Shown: piece after piece, positions 26,523 to 35,544 of the stretch | Numbering within the stretch: the stretch's first letter is position 1 | Layout: every line of letters starts with the position of its first letter | Source of the DNA: Candidatus Methanophagales archaeon | GTDB taxonomy: Archaea; Halobacteriota; Syntropharchaeia; Alkanophagales; Methanospirareceae | Assembly: GCA_030602585.1 (NCBI GenBank) | Contig: JAUVZJ010000006.1 | Span: 1 to 64,000 of the forward strand | Length of the DNA: 64,000 nt | Reading direction: 5' to 3' | Program-made: the position numbers and the translations under genes | The notes under the pieces: generated by a model | The model's database searches: none | What the model was told of the DNA's origin: nothing | Seen by the model: only the letters and a program-made list of their open reading frames with translations

Positions 26523-27416
26523 TTATAAAGAAAGTTTGAAAGGCAGCCCTTTTCTACAACCATATTCACGTATGCAGAACGAAGCAACTAAATTACCCGT
26601 TTTAGCACTTTCGTATATTCCCTTTTCGTGTAGCAACCCATACAAGAATCCTGCTGCGAATGCATCGCCCGCGCCTGTCGTATCTACCACATCCGTTGGA
26701 TATGCATCTATTAAATGCGATTCTCCGGTGCTATCTGCTACATAACTGCCTTTCTCGCCAAGCGTCACGCAGACAATCTTAGCACCAATGTTCAGAAGAA
26801 CCTCAGCACCTTTTTCGTAATTATCATCCTTCATTAATGATTTCAACTCTTTAAGGCTGAGAAAAACCACTTCGCTTCGCTCTATTATCACAGTTAAATC
26901 CTCAAGCTCGTATGTGAAGCAGAGCATACCGGGGCTGAAACTTAGCTTCGATTTTATTTCGCGCGCCAATTCGCACTGCATTTCCAGTTGCTCCTTGTTT
27001 ACAAACGAACTCGTATGTAGAAACCTCGCATTCTCTATAAATTCCATATCTATATTCTCTATATGCAGCTTAGCATTCACACCTGAATGGATATAAAGCG
27101 CCCGTTCTCCTTCGGCATCAATGAATCCTATTGCGGCGCCTGTGTAACCCTCTTCTTTTATTATCCTCGTCTCTACTCCTTCTTTACTGAACTCTTCCAG
27201 AATTAGTTCGCCTTCTTCATCTTTTCCTACAATACCCACGAACCCTGCATCAACGCCTAATCTCGATAATGCAACGGTTGTATTCGCCGCAGAGCCACCC
27301 GGCACCTTCATTACGTCTATAATACCTACCTCTTCCCCTCCGCTCGCTATTCGTTCCACGACATAAAGAACGTCGTAATTCAAGGCGCCTAAGCCGATTA
27401 CTTCTTTTACACTCAT
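26523..27416 (-). CDS. PfkB/ribokinase-family sugar or nucleoside kinase
   Basis: A 297-aa PfkB-fold kinase. Signature 1 is present as VPGGSAANTTVALSRLG and signature 2 as VDTTGAGDAFAAGFLYG near residue 250, containing the catalytic Asp. The N-terminal VIGLGALNYDVLYVV matches the family. The substrate cannot be told; archaeal members phosphorylate nucleosides, ribose or cofactors. It starts 5 bases after the nucleotidyltransferase stop, so they may be co-transcribed. Confidence 0.85.
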   Translation of the reverse strand: MSVKEVIGLGALNYDVLYVVERIASGGEEVGIIDVMKVPGGSAANTTVALSRLGVDAGFVGIVGKDEEGELILEEFSKEGVETRIIKEEGYTGAAIGFIDAEGERALYIHSGVNAKLHIENIDMEFIENARFLHTSSFVNKEQLEMQCELAREIKSKLSFSPGMLCFTYELEDLTVIIERSEVVFLSLKELKSLMKDDNYEKGAEVLLNIGAKIVCVTLGEKGSYVADSTGESHLIDAYPTDVVDTTGAGDAFAAGFLYGLLHEKGIYESAKTGNLVASFCIREYGCRKGLPFKLSL

Positions 27417-27421
27417 TTTAA

Positions 27422-28000
27422 TTACGCTTTTAGTTCCCCTTTCTCATCTATATAACTTTCAACTCTTATTTTCATCGCCGAAAACTCCTCCAAAACATCC
27501 AATCTCTTGCATCGCTCCGCCAAATATTCCATGTCCATGTTGTCAAACTGTCTGACATAGATTCCTTCGGCATCCTTTATGTCTTGCTCGCTTCCAAATA
27601 GCAGTTTATTCGCAATCGTATCCTCCGGCGATGTTACGTAAAACACAAAATCCGCGAAACTTACTTTCCTTCTCCTTTTTAACGTTAGCCGGTCATTTTC
27701 GCCGTAGATTCCTTTTATATCCAGTCTTATCATTGAAGTTTTATCTTCTATCATGGCATGAGACTTCTCCTCAAACGCCGTTTTTACATCATCTACATCT
27801 GCAAAAAAGTCATTCTCTTTAAGGAGTTCTACAAATCTCTTTACTTTGGGCATATCCATCTCGATTATTATGTCTATATCCATTGTCGTGCGGGGAACAC
27901 CGTAAAACAGAACCGCTAAACCTCCAACTACTACATACGCTACCTTTTCTTCATTTAAAAACGTGCACACCAATTCTAATATCTCATTCATGTTTCGCAT
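27422..28000 (-). CDS. Nucleotidyltransferase (DUF6036/AbiEii-like)
   Basis: A 192-aa protein with the polymerase-beta-fold start YVVVGGLAVLFYGVPRTTMDIDIII, where GG and the D-x-D pair form the metal site. Downstream is LKRRRKVSFADFVFYVTSPEDTIANKLLFG, typical of DUF6036/MNT-like proteins. Such proteins are usually one half of a toxin-antitoxin or abortive-infection pair. It overlaps the 3' end of a 54-aa upstream gene by 17 bases, which supports a pair. Confidence 0.75.
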   Translation of the reverse strand: MRNMNEILELVCTFLNEEKVAYVVVGGLAVLFYGVPRTTMDIDIIIEMDMPKVKRFVELLKENDFFADVDDVKTAFEEKSHAMIEDKTSMIRLDIKGIYGENDRLTLKRRRKVSFADFVFYVTSPEDTIANKLLFGSEQDIKDAEGIYVRQFDNMDMEYLAERCKRLDVLEEFSAMKIRVESYIDEKGELKA

Positions 28001-28148
28001 TTTTCGATATCCTCATTGCAAATTCTATAAGGTTTAAACCCTGTTCAAAGGTTTCGATTTCGGAGAATTTTCTTGCTCTTAACGCTTCTCTTATCCATCC
28101 TTTCTCCCTTTCCTCTTTTATTCTCGCTCTTAGTTCTTCTTTTTTCAT
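27984..28148 (-). CDS. Small partner of the nucleotidyltransferase
   Basis: A 54-aa charged protein beginning MKKEELRARIKEEREKGW and ending IEFAMRISKNAKHE. Its ATG at 28148 overlaps the stop codon of the upstream gene and its stop lies within the nucleotidyltransferase start, so the three are tightly coupled. Proteins of this size and charge are commonly found before DUF6036 genes, probably as the partner in a TA-like pair. Confidence 0.6.
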   Translation of the reverse strand: MKKEELRARIKEEREKGWIREALRARKFSEIETFEQGLNLIEFAMRISKNAKHE

Positions 28149-29383
28149 TACTCTTGAGCCAGAGCCTCAAATATCTTTTTACCAAGATTAGTGACCGAAA
28201 ACCATTCGATTCCCCAACCATGTCTCACGAAATATTCGTCCCTGTCCTTCTCATACCCAAAATCAAGAAGTCCAAACAACTTAAGTGCTGGCATGATTCT
28301 TTCCGCGAAAACGCTTAAAATGAATTCTGTCATCGCCCAATAACCTTCAAGCTCGTCTTCTGTATTCTGCAGTTCCATTCCGGCTTCCTTTAACTGTTCT
28401 TTAAACAAATATGTCTCTTCGGGTTCGCACTCTGAGAAAAGGAAAGCCATATCCCACCTTCTTGCTTGCACATACTCCGGTCTTCCTCCACTATACGGCG
28501 GTAAAAACTTCTCCCACCTCGTTCCATTCCACATCGCATCGAACAATAGCATAAATTGCTCCTTTAGCGAAAGCGTCTTGAAAATATCTATTCTTGGAGT
28601 CATCACTAATGTGTTTTTTGCGCTCACAACGAACAAGTCTAAAGTTATGCTTACGTTGTAAAACAGGTGGATGGTTCTCGAATCGGGTTGATTTGCAGTG
28701 CTTTTCAGTTCTTCTGGGCTGCTCATCAATTCGTTCAACGCAAAAACGTGTTTTCTACCGATGAAGCTACTCGCAGCAGTCAGTTTCATGCCGTTATTTG
28801 CTGATAGGTAGTTCAAGAACGTCTGGAAATCTCTTACAACTGATGTATTGCTTGACTTCAAATCTTCTTCCGAAAACGACTCGTTAATCTCTTCGCTCAC
28901 TTCATAATGTTGTTCGTAGTTCACTTCTATCTCTTCTTCTTGACCCATAAACCATCTTTCAAAATCTTCTTCCCATGTCTCGCTTTCCGGATCGAGTTCA
29001 AAGTAAGTTTCAAATCTGCGGATGTATTTTTGAGGGTCTTCGCATGCCGAAAGTATGTCATCCAGTTGTTCTTCTTCCACGTCGCCACGTTCATGAAGGA
29101 ACTTGTAGAATTTCTTGAATGCAACGAGTATGGGACGGACATCGCTCTTGCCACCGCCCACCTTTCGGATATACCAATTCCCGAGATAGTCTTCGATATC
29201 AGTGCCTGCAACTTCCAAAAGGCTTTTTCCCTCGTAACCGGTGAGGTAGTGGAAGGCGAAGAAGCTGATTTGTTCAGCGTGCGCTGAAGCTGTTTCTTTG
29301 CTTATTCCTTTTTCTGTCGTTAGATGGTCATAAAACTGTTTGGTTAATTTTTCCGTTTTCTTTTCTAAACTCCTGTGGGTCAT
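28148..29383 (-). CDS. Large protein with integrase-like N-terminal domain
   Basis: A 411-aa protein. Residues about 1-105 (LTKQFYDHL, GISKETASAHAEQISFF, ILVAFKKFYKFLHERG) resemble the SAM-like core-binding domain of tyrosine recombinases. No R-H-R-Y catalytic domain follows; instead there is an acidic linker (ETWEEDFERWF) and a Trp/Phe-rich C-terminal part of unknown fold. It is probably a DNA-binding protein rather than an integrase. It sits 2 bases after the SIR2 gene stop on the same strand, so it belongs to the defence operon by position. Confidence 0.5.
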   Translation of the reverse strand: MTHRSLEKKTEKLTKQFYDHLTTEKGISKETASAHAEQISFFAFHYLTGYEGKSLLEVAGTDIEDYLGNWYIRKVGGGKSDVRPILVAFKKFYKFLHERGDVEEEQLDDILSACEDPQKYIRRFETYFELDPESETWEEDFERWFMGQEEEIEVNYEQHYEVSEEINESFSEEDLKSSNTSVVRDFQTFLNYLSANNGMKLTAASSFIGRKHVFALNELMSSPEELKSTANQPDSRTIHLFYNVSITLDLFVVSAKNTLVMTPRIDIFKTLSLKEQFMLLFDAMWNGTRWEKFLPPYSGGRPEYVQARRWDMAFLFSECEPEETYLFKEQLKEAGMELQNTEDELEGYWAMTEFILSVFAERIMPALKLFGLLDFGYEKDRDEYFVRHGWGIEWFSVTNLGKKIFEALAQE

Positions 29384-29385
29384 TT

Positions 29386-30618
29386 TTACGCCTCGGCAAG
29401 TTTTTGCTTCAGTTCTTCAAAAACACTTTCTTCGCCAAATTTTCCTTCTATTGGTTCAATATTATCTTTGATAGGCTCCAAATCGTCTCTTATTTTCTTT
29501 GCATTCGGATTTATCAAAAAAATCCTTATTTCCGGATTTCTTTTCACGGCATCGAAGAATACATTTCTGATATGTTCGTCTCCGAAGGAGTAGCCTATGA
29601 TAATGCAAATCTTCTCTGAACGCAAACTGGTTTTTAAGCGAGTGAACAACTCAAAAAAAGGGTCTTTGTAAACTTCTTTCTCTCGCATTGGGTATATCAT
29701 TGCGTTTTCGAGTTTACTTGGTTCAAGAGGGGTTTTAATTATCTCTTCTTTGTAGATATATTGGTCAATAGAACCATGCAGCTTTAAAAGCTTGATTTTG
29801 TATTTATTTTTGTCATATCTCTCGGGATCCCAATCTCCTATCCTTCTTTGCGGATCAGAGTATGTAAATCCATCGTAAAAATCATCAAATTTGTCTTTTG
29901 TTTCAATATATTTTTCAATAACCGTGTCATAGTTCGTTGTGAAGATGTTGAAGGAAGAGGAGCAATTTTCTAAAATCTTAAAGAGTCGGTCATATTTATC
30001 TTTAATGTCCGCCTTGATAGAATCATCATGTTTAATCTTCTCATTTATGTTACATTCCTTCTTGATAAATTCGATTATTTTCGATTTTAGGTTTTTTGAA
30101 AGGTTTTGATTAAGTAAGATTCTCATTCGGTTTAATTCTTTTTCTAAATTTTCGATTATTACGGGTGAATTATTAATTTGGTCTGCTATTTCATTATAGC
30201 GATTAGGTGTGAGATTCAGCATTTCTATTAATTGTGACCGAGGGGTTTGTTCTTCCATTATCTCTTTTAGCTCCTTGCTTGCATCAGCTAATTTACGCAT
30301 TCCTATACAACCTCTTTCTATGAAGGCATGATACCAATCTAAATAATTAGATTTTAGATATCTTATTGTAGGGTTGTCTGATGGTTTAGCCAGATCATTC
30401 AAGACTGTGAGAAGGTCTTCTAAATTATTAAATTCCATAGCATCAATGGCATAATATAGCACTTCATCATCCATTAGCTTCCGGTTACCCTCTCTCTTCA
30501 CCAAGTTATAATCTATAATTTTTTCGAATACACTACTCAATCCATCTTCTCCACTCATCGTTGGTATCCCAAACGGCTTAGAAGCCCCTGCACCTAAGAA
30601 AAGCATCATCTTAACCAC
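29386..30618 (-). CDS. SIR2-like domain protein (defence-type NADase candidate)
   Basis: A 410-aa protein with SIR2-type NAD-binding motifs: FLGAGASKPFGIPTM at the N-terminus, FTTNYDTVIEKY near the middle, KLHGSIDQYI with the conserved His, and IIGYSFGDEHI toward the end. The central helical insertion is typical of SIR2_2 defence proteins, which deplete NAD+ to stop phage growth. Its start overlaps the end of the STAND NTPase gene by 13 bases. I infer an effector-sensor pair, with the NTPase as sensor. Confidence 0.82.
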   Translation of the reverse strand: MVKMMLFLGAGASKPFGIPTMSGEDGLSSVFEKIIDYNLVKREGNRKLMDDEVLYYAIDAMEFNNLEDLLTVLNDLAKPSDNPTIRYLKSNYLDWYHAFIERGCIGMRKLADASKELKEIMEEQTPRSQLIEMLNLTPNRYNEIADQINNSPVIIENLEKELNRMRILLNQNLSKNLKSKIIEFIKKECNINEKIKHDDSIKADIKDKYDRLFKILENCSSSFNIFTTNYDTVIEKYIETKDKFDDFYDGFTYSDPQRRIGDWDPERYDKNKYKIKLLKLHGSIDQYIYKEEIIKTPLEPSKLENAMIYPMREKEVYKDPFFELFTRLKTSLRSEKICIIIGYSFGDEHIRNVFFDAVKRNPEIRIFLINPNAKKIRDDLEPIKDNIEPIEGKFGEESVFEELKQKLAEA

Positions 30619-32684
30619 CCTCCTTTTTGAAGTTCTTTTCTTAGTCTCGGATTGAGACGATTGGTAATTTCTTGGGCTATTTTTTTACTTGCCGCTGCAA
30701 TACCTTCCACACACCATCCAATCTTTCCTATATCCTCTTCCTTTTCTATTTTCGTTAAAAGAACGTCAACATTAATGCGATTGACAATTTCTCTGGCTAC
30801 TTCTTCACCTGCCACTGCAATACCTCCCAGACACCATCCAATCATTCTTATATCCTCTTCTATTTCTATTCTCTTTAAAACGCTATCAACCAATTTCAAT
30901 CCTGCTTCTTTACTTGCCGCTGCAATACCCACTACACAAAATACTATATTTCTTGATGCGTCCTCTTCTATTTTTATTTTCGATGAAAGAGTGTCAATAT
31001 TAATGCAACTGACAATTTCTCGTGCTACTTCTTTATTTGCCCCCGCAATATACCTCGCGCACCATCCTATCTTTCCTATATTCTCTTCTTTCACTATGCC
31101 CTTTTTAATTGATTTTTGTATTTTATCATCTTCAATCAATTGTTCTAGTAATGTTCTTCCTCCTTTCTTCATGAAACAGTCTCCTCCGAGCTGAATCACA
31201 ACATCAATAGCATTTCTTGGATCCGTGCTTGTCAGGTATTTGTAAAACAAGCAATATTGTAGTAAATCCTCATCTTTCTGTTTTAGGATTTCCTCTTTGC
31301 TTCTTTCTCCGAGAGAAGGATATGCTTGGTATGCTCTAAAATATAATTCAGCAATAGAAGAGTGTATAAGCGAAAGCATTCTATTTCTTCCTATCTCCTC
31401 CGTTTCAATTATTTCCGAAAGTTCCATCAGTTCATTGATTTTGTCCTCCTCTAATTCAAGTTGCTCTTCCAGAAAGTTTCGCGCAACAGGAATTTCAAAC
31501 CTGTAAAAAACGGACAAAGGAAGAAAAACATCTTCTGCATTTATTCTTGGTTTGTCTTTCCCTGCATTTATATCTCTAATCGAATCTCTTATCTTCTCGT
31601 AAATCTCTTTTTCTTCTACGGTATCCTTTTTCGGATTATACGACTTTAATGCCCATGATAAATGCCAAAGGTCTTTCTTGTATTATTCAAGGTTTTTTGA
31701 TACCGTTTTTATTCTTTTGTCGCTAAAACCATATTCTCTCTTCAAAAACCGCTTTATCATCTCTTCTGTTATGTCTTCCGCATGTATCTCTATTTTACTC
31801 AAATGCTCAAATACCGAAGCTTCCTTTGGGTGTTCTCCTTGAATCTCTCTTGTTGGTCGAGACCCGATTAGAAGTCTTGTCTTCAAATTCCGGTTTTTAA
31901 AATCCCTGACTAATCGCTCGCATTCAGTAGGAAGAAGATGCGTATCGTCAACGATAAAAACCGTTTTTTTATCTTTTATCTCAGAAATATCATCAAAATA
32001 ACGTTTGACCGCATCTCTTGAATGCCTTTTGAGTTCCACAATATAAACATCTTTATTTTCATTTGCAAGTTTGAAACCGATATTTTTCAGAATAACTGAT
32101 TTCCCGGAAGCTGGCTCACCCAAAACCAGTTGAATATTGTCGTTTTCCAGCTTCTTTATAATCTCATTTACTTCTTTTCGTTCAACAACAAGACATTCTT
32201 CAAAGTCTATCCATTCAGGCTCTTTCTTGAAAAAATCACTTCCAACGGATTCTCCTTTTCTCAAAATGGATTGGATAGTGGGTATGGTTATTTCTGGTGG
32301 CTTTACTTCTATTCCTCGTGTGTGAATTTCAATCAAATGAAGCAATAACTCTTTGATCTCCTCGTGGTCTGCTCTAAGTTCTTTAAAAGAATAAAGCGTG
32401 ATTTCCTGAATATCCTTTAAATACTTAACTGAAACTCCTACCTTCTCGCTAATTTCATTAAATTGACTCTCAGACAACCCCTTCAACTCTTTTATAAGCT
32501 CTTCTTTTTCATCTGGCGAGAACTCATCAAAAGCGTTCTTTATAATTTGTCCTACAACGGGGATAGCACCTACAGCTTCTTTTACAGCAAACTTAGCAAT
32601 ATCTTCAGGCTTTATCTCACTCAACCGTTCACTCAACCCTTTTTTCGTCTTTTCAAACAGGATTTTAAGTTTTTCAGATACCAT
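30606..32684 (-). pseudogene. STAND-type NTPase with HEAT-like repeats, interrupted by in-frame TAA
   Basis: Codons 1-333 (to 31686) and the frame after TAA 31685-31683 form one 693-codon reading frame. The NTPase part has Walker A GEPASGKS (189-196), Walker B VFIVDDTH near 240 and LLIGSRPT (sensor-like). Right after the stop the frame continues YKKDLWHLSWALKSY, a segment usual in STAND/NACHT proteins, and no start codon exists in the next 56 codons. At the C-terminus four repeats of about 37 residues (IGKIGWCVEGIAAASK, IRMIGWCLGGIAVAGE and so on) look HEAT-like. Such proteins sense phage and trigger effectors like the overlapping SIR2 gene. The N-terminal 90 residues hold an amphipathic AVGAIPVVGQIIKNAF segment. 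The nonsense codon may disable it or split it in two. Confidence 0.8.
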
Positions 32685-32866
32685 CTCTAAAATCTCTATT
32701 GGCTATACTATCATAAAATAGTTCCAATGCTCAACTAAAGCCTTCGCAGAATCCCTCAGTGGAATAACGTAATCGCTTACAAACTTCTTCCACTCACCCC
32801 TATCCGCATTTTATATTCATACGATACCTTTTTCTTAGCGCCGATAATTTTTAATAATAATGTGCT

Positions 32867-33547
32867 ATGCAAAGGAAATATAAAAAACATGGTTTCTTCA
32901 GTTTCTCGGACAGCAAGAACAGAGAACTCTGGTGCTTGAAGCATGGCGAATCGGAAATAAACACCGTATGCAGGGTCTTGGAAGTATCAAGAAAGGAGAT
33001 AAGGACGAGAGAGGAGGAGAAAAAAGTTATTCTTAACGGAATAATTGCTGACGATACCGCGAAATTACCTTTTGTTTCGTGGGAAGAGCGAGAAGAGCTT
33101 GTGAAGGACAAGGTAGTGCAAATAGAGAATGCATACGTGAAGAGGTGGCAGGGAATGGTTACGTTGTATGCAGGTAAAAACGCGAAAGTGCGCGTAATCG
33201 AAAATGAAATTGATTTTCCCAGTTGGGTTGAGTTGATGAAGCCTAAGAAGAGGACGATAGAGGAAATAGTCGGCTGTGAAGGTGCATTTGATGTAATAGT
33301 GGAAGGAAATATAATATCAATGGCGGAAGAGGAAAATAAAAAGGCGCGGGTATTAGACGATGGCACGGGCGCACTGTTTCTCATGCTGAGAGAAGAAGAA
33401 CGTATTTTGTTTGGAATGCCAGTTAAGGCGAGGGGAAATGTGGTGGAATCGGAAGGAGGCTATGTGTTAATGGCGGAAGAAGTTAAAATACTGGGTGAAG
33501 AGTTTATAATAGAAGAGATGAGGAACTTTTTGTGCAGATATACGTGA
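32867..33547 (+). CDS. OB-fold single-strand DNA-binding protein (RPA-like)
   Basis: A 226-aa protein with two probable OB folds: residues about 35-115 (INTVCRVLEVSRKEIR, LPFVSWEE, QIENAYVKRWQGMVTLYAG) and 130-210 (AFDVIVEGNIISM, ARVLDDGTGALFL, PVKARGNVVES). The second resembles the RPA-like V-x-D-x-T-G pattern. It may bind single-stranded DNA or act with the replication protein. A TATA-like ATTTTATATT lies 50 bases upstream. No zinc finger is present, unlike full archaeal RPA41. Confidence 0.6.
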   Translation: MQRKYKKHGFFSFSDSKNRELWCLKHGESEINTVCRVLEVSRKEIRTREEEKKVILNGIIADDTAKLPFVSWEEREELVKDKVVQIENAYVKRWQGMVTLYAGKNAKVRVIENEIDFPSWVELMKPKKRTIEEIVGCEGAFDVIVEGNIISMAEEENKKARVLDDGTGALFLMLREEERILFGMPVKARGNVVESEGGYVLMAEEVKILGEEFIIEEMRNFLCRYT

Positions 33548-33569
33548 ATCTTATGGATTTCGAGCAATA

Positions 33570-33750
33570 AACTTGACTTTGTCATATTTAAAATTTACCG
33601 CCGAGAACGCGGAATTAGAGGTTTAGTTTATTAGCGGTTCAGCTCGTTAGCTAAACCCCTAAACCTCCAAAAACCCCTACCTCCAAACCCCTAAACCTAC
33701 ATCCTCTGCGTTCTCCGTGAACTCTGCGGTTAATCTGACAATGTCAAGTT
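33570..33750. repeat. 181-bp composite inverted repeat
   Basis: AACTTGACTTTGTC (33570-33583) pairs with GACAATGTCAAGTT (33737-33750) with one mismatch. Inside it, TTTACCGCCGAGAACGCGGA is answered by CTCTGCGTTCTCCGTGAAC and TGCGGTTAA, and further in GAGGTTTAG is answered by CTAAACCCCTAAACCTCC. A similar ACCGC...GCGGT element occurs at 51763-51855. Non-coding. Confidence 0.7.
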
Positions 33751-33811
33751 AAATGCAGATTGAAAAACGTAAAATACTTTTTCTTTTTAAAGAAATTTAG
33801 TTTCACATTGT

Positions 33812-33823
33812 TTTTTATATAAG
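33812..33823 (+). promoter_or_regulatory. TATA-box-like promoter of the thiolase operon
   Basis: TTTTTATATAAG lies 48-59 bases before ATG 33871, leaving a leader of about 25-30 bases with a strong purine tract (GGGGGGAGATACGA). It should drive thiolase and the genes after it. Confidence 0.55.
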
Positions 33824-33870
33824 TTTTGTCATAAACAAAAAGGAGGAGAGGAAATAGGGGGGAGATACGA

Positions 33871-35058
33871 ATGAGGGATGTAGCGATAATAGGAATTGGG
33901 CATACGAAGTTTGGACGAGCCACGAAGATGTCTCATGAGTTATTTTCAGATGCGACACTGCAAGCAATGGACGATGCGGGTGTGGAATTGAAGGAGATAG
34001 AAGCTTTATTTCAAGGCGCTGCTCTTCCGGGTTTTGAAGAAGGGCAGGTAATGCCCGCGGCGTTCTCAGCCGCTGACCTCAACCTGGGACCTATACCTGC
34101 GACGCGATGTGAAGGCGCATGTGCATCTGCATCTGTTGCAATAAGAGATGGCGCAATGTGGGTCGGTGCCGGGGAATACGATATGGTGATAGCGGGAGGA
34201 GTGGAAAAAGCTTTGATGATGGGGACATCATTTGCATCAAGGACATTTGCAATGGCCTGTCATGCGCCAACAGAAGGACCTGTGGGGCTCACATTTCCAG
34301 GCGTATTCGCAATGGCTGCGAGACTCTATTCGATAAATTATGACATGCCACTTGATACAGTCAGAGAAAAAATGGCGTCTGTTTCAGTAAAGAACCACAG
34401 GCACGGTGCTTTAAATCCTTTAGCGCAGTTCTATAAGAAGTTAGGTGACCTGAAGGTAGAGGACGTAATAAATTCAAAATTTGTAGCCGACCCGATAACG
34501 CTTCTGGACTGCTGCCCGTTTTCAGATGGAGCATCTGCTCTTGTGCTCTGTTCCGCAGAGGAAGCGAGGAAATATACTGATGAGCCGATTTACATATTGG
34601 GAATGGGACAGGGTTCAGGTGGTCCATTATCGAAGATGGCGGACTTAACAAAGCCAGTTTCGAGGATAAGCTCTGCGAAGATGGCGTTTAAGCAAGCAGG
34701 TCTCAGCCCGGAAGATATTGATATGCTGGAAGTTCACGATTGTTTTACGATTGCGGAATTGATCGCACTTGAGTGTATGGGTTTCTTTGATTGGGGAGAA
34801 GCGGCAGATGCAACCGCAGATGGACAAACGGAGATAGGTGGGGAAATACCTGTAAATATGTCTGGCGGGTTAATAGGCAAGGGGCATCCAATAGGTGCAA
34901 CGGGGGCTTCTCAGGTTTACTGGGTCGTTAAGCAGATGAGGGGAGAAGCACCAAGAGGTAATCAAATTGACCCTGTTCCGGAGTATGGAATGACCGATAC
35001 ACTTGGAGGCGACTTCGGAACGTTGTGCCATTTTATACTTGGAAGGTCGAAGAAATAG
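33871..35058 (+). CDS. Thiolase (acetyl-CoA acyltransferase, SCP2-like type)
   Basis: A 395-aa thiolase-fold enzyme that joins or cleaves acyl-CoA and acetyl-CoA. The nucleophile is Cys84 (CEGACASAS). The His of VHDCFTIAEL and His339 of GKGHPIGATGASQ complete the site. The C-terminal part reads GGDFGTLCHFIL, with a Cys at 386 instead of the usual C-x-G motif, as in archaeal SCP2-like thiolases. It needs the DUF35 protein encoded directly after it, which channels CoA. In many archaea this pair works with HMG-CoA synthase, but here it is followed by a hydroxyacyl-CoA dehydrogenase and enoyl-CoA hydratase, suggesting fatty-acid or butyrate-type C4 chemistry. Confidence 0.87.
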   Translation: MRDVAIIGIGHTKFGRATKMSHELFSDATLQAMDDAGVELKEIEALFQGAALPGFEEGQVMPAAFSAADLNLGPIPATRCEGACASASVAIRDGAMWVGAGEYDMVIAGGVEKALMMGTSFASRTFAMACHAPTEGPVGLTFPGVFAMAARLYSINYDMPLDTVREKMASVSVKNHRHGALNPLAQFYKKLGDLKVEDVINSKFVADPITLLDCCPFSDGASALVLCSAEEARKYTDEPIYILGMGQGSGGPLSKMADLTKPVSRISSAKMAFKQAGLSPEDIDMLEVHDCFTIAELIALECMGFFDWGEAADATADGQTEIGGEIPVNMSGGLIGKGHPIGATGASQVYWVVKQMRGEAPRGNQIDPVPEYGMTDTLGGDFGTLCHFILGRSKK

Positions 35059-35060
35059 AA

Positions 35061-35513
35061 ATGGTAGGAAAAGAGCGGGAGGAAATGGAGAAAGAACTGA
35101 AGGGATATACGGTTTTAACGCATGCGGAATATGAGGAAGGGATAAAGGAAGGGAAATTGTTAGGGCTGAGGTGTGCATCATGCAAAAAGATAACTTGCCA
35201 TCCAATGCCTGTTTGCCAGTGGTGCAGCGGGAGGAGTCTTGAGAGAACAGAATTGAGCGGAGAAGGCGAGTTGATGACGTTTACGATAATCCGGGTGCCA
35301 GCAGAGGGATTTGAAGATGACGTCCCTTATATCCCATGTCTGGTGAAAACAAAGGAGGGACCCTGTGTCGTAGGACGGCTTGATTACGATGCTGAACGTG
35401 CCTCGCAAGTGTTAATTAGTAAGCAGGTGAAACTGAGTGGTGCATATACCCATAAAGGCGATAAATTCTCCGGAGGGACTCATACATGCCCGGTTTTTGA
35501 AGTTATAGGATGA
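35061..35513 (+). CDS. DUF35 OB-fold/zinc-ribbon thiolase partner
   Basis: About 150 aa from ATG 35061, three bases after the thiolase stop; ATG 35085 with GGAGG close by is an alternative. An N-terminal rubredoxin-like zinc ribbon has CASC and CQWC pairs; the rest is an OB fold (GELMTFTIIRVP, GRLDYD, VKLSGAYTHKG). DUF35 proteins form a complex with archaeal thiolases and shuttle the CoA-bound intermediate. The tight coupling supports that role here. Confidence 0.87.
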   Translation: MVGKEREEMEKELKGYTVLTHAEYEEGIKEGKLLGLRCASCKKITCHPMPVCQWCSGRSLERTELSGEGELMTFTIIRVPAEGFEDDVPYIPCLVKTKEGPCVVGRLDYDAERASQVLISKQVKLSGAYTHKGDKFSGGTHTCPVFEVIG

Positions 35514-35544
35514 AAATATTTATGAAAAGGATAAAAGAAGTGCC

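Noticed and set aside
28148-29383. Functional tyrosine integrase
   Set aside because: Only the N-terminal DNA-binding-like part is recognisable; the R-H-R-Y catalytic residues are not found.
32706-32811. Open stretch reading ADRGEWKKFVSDY on the minus strand before the STAND gene
   Set aside because: Protein-like but no start codon in frame and only about 34 codons; possibly a remnant, not annotated.
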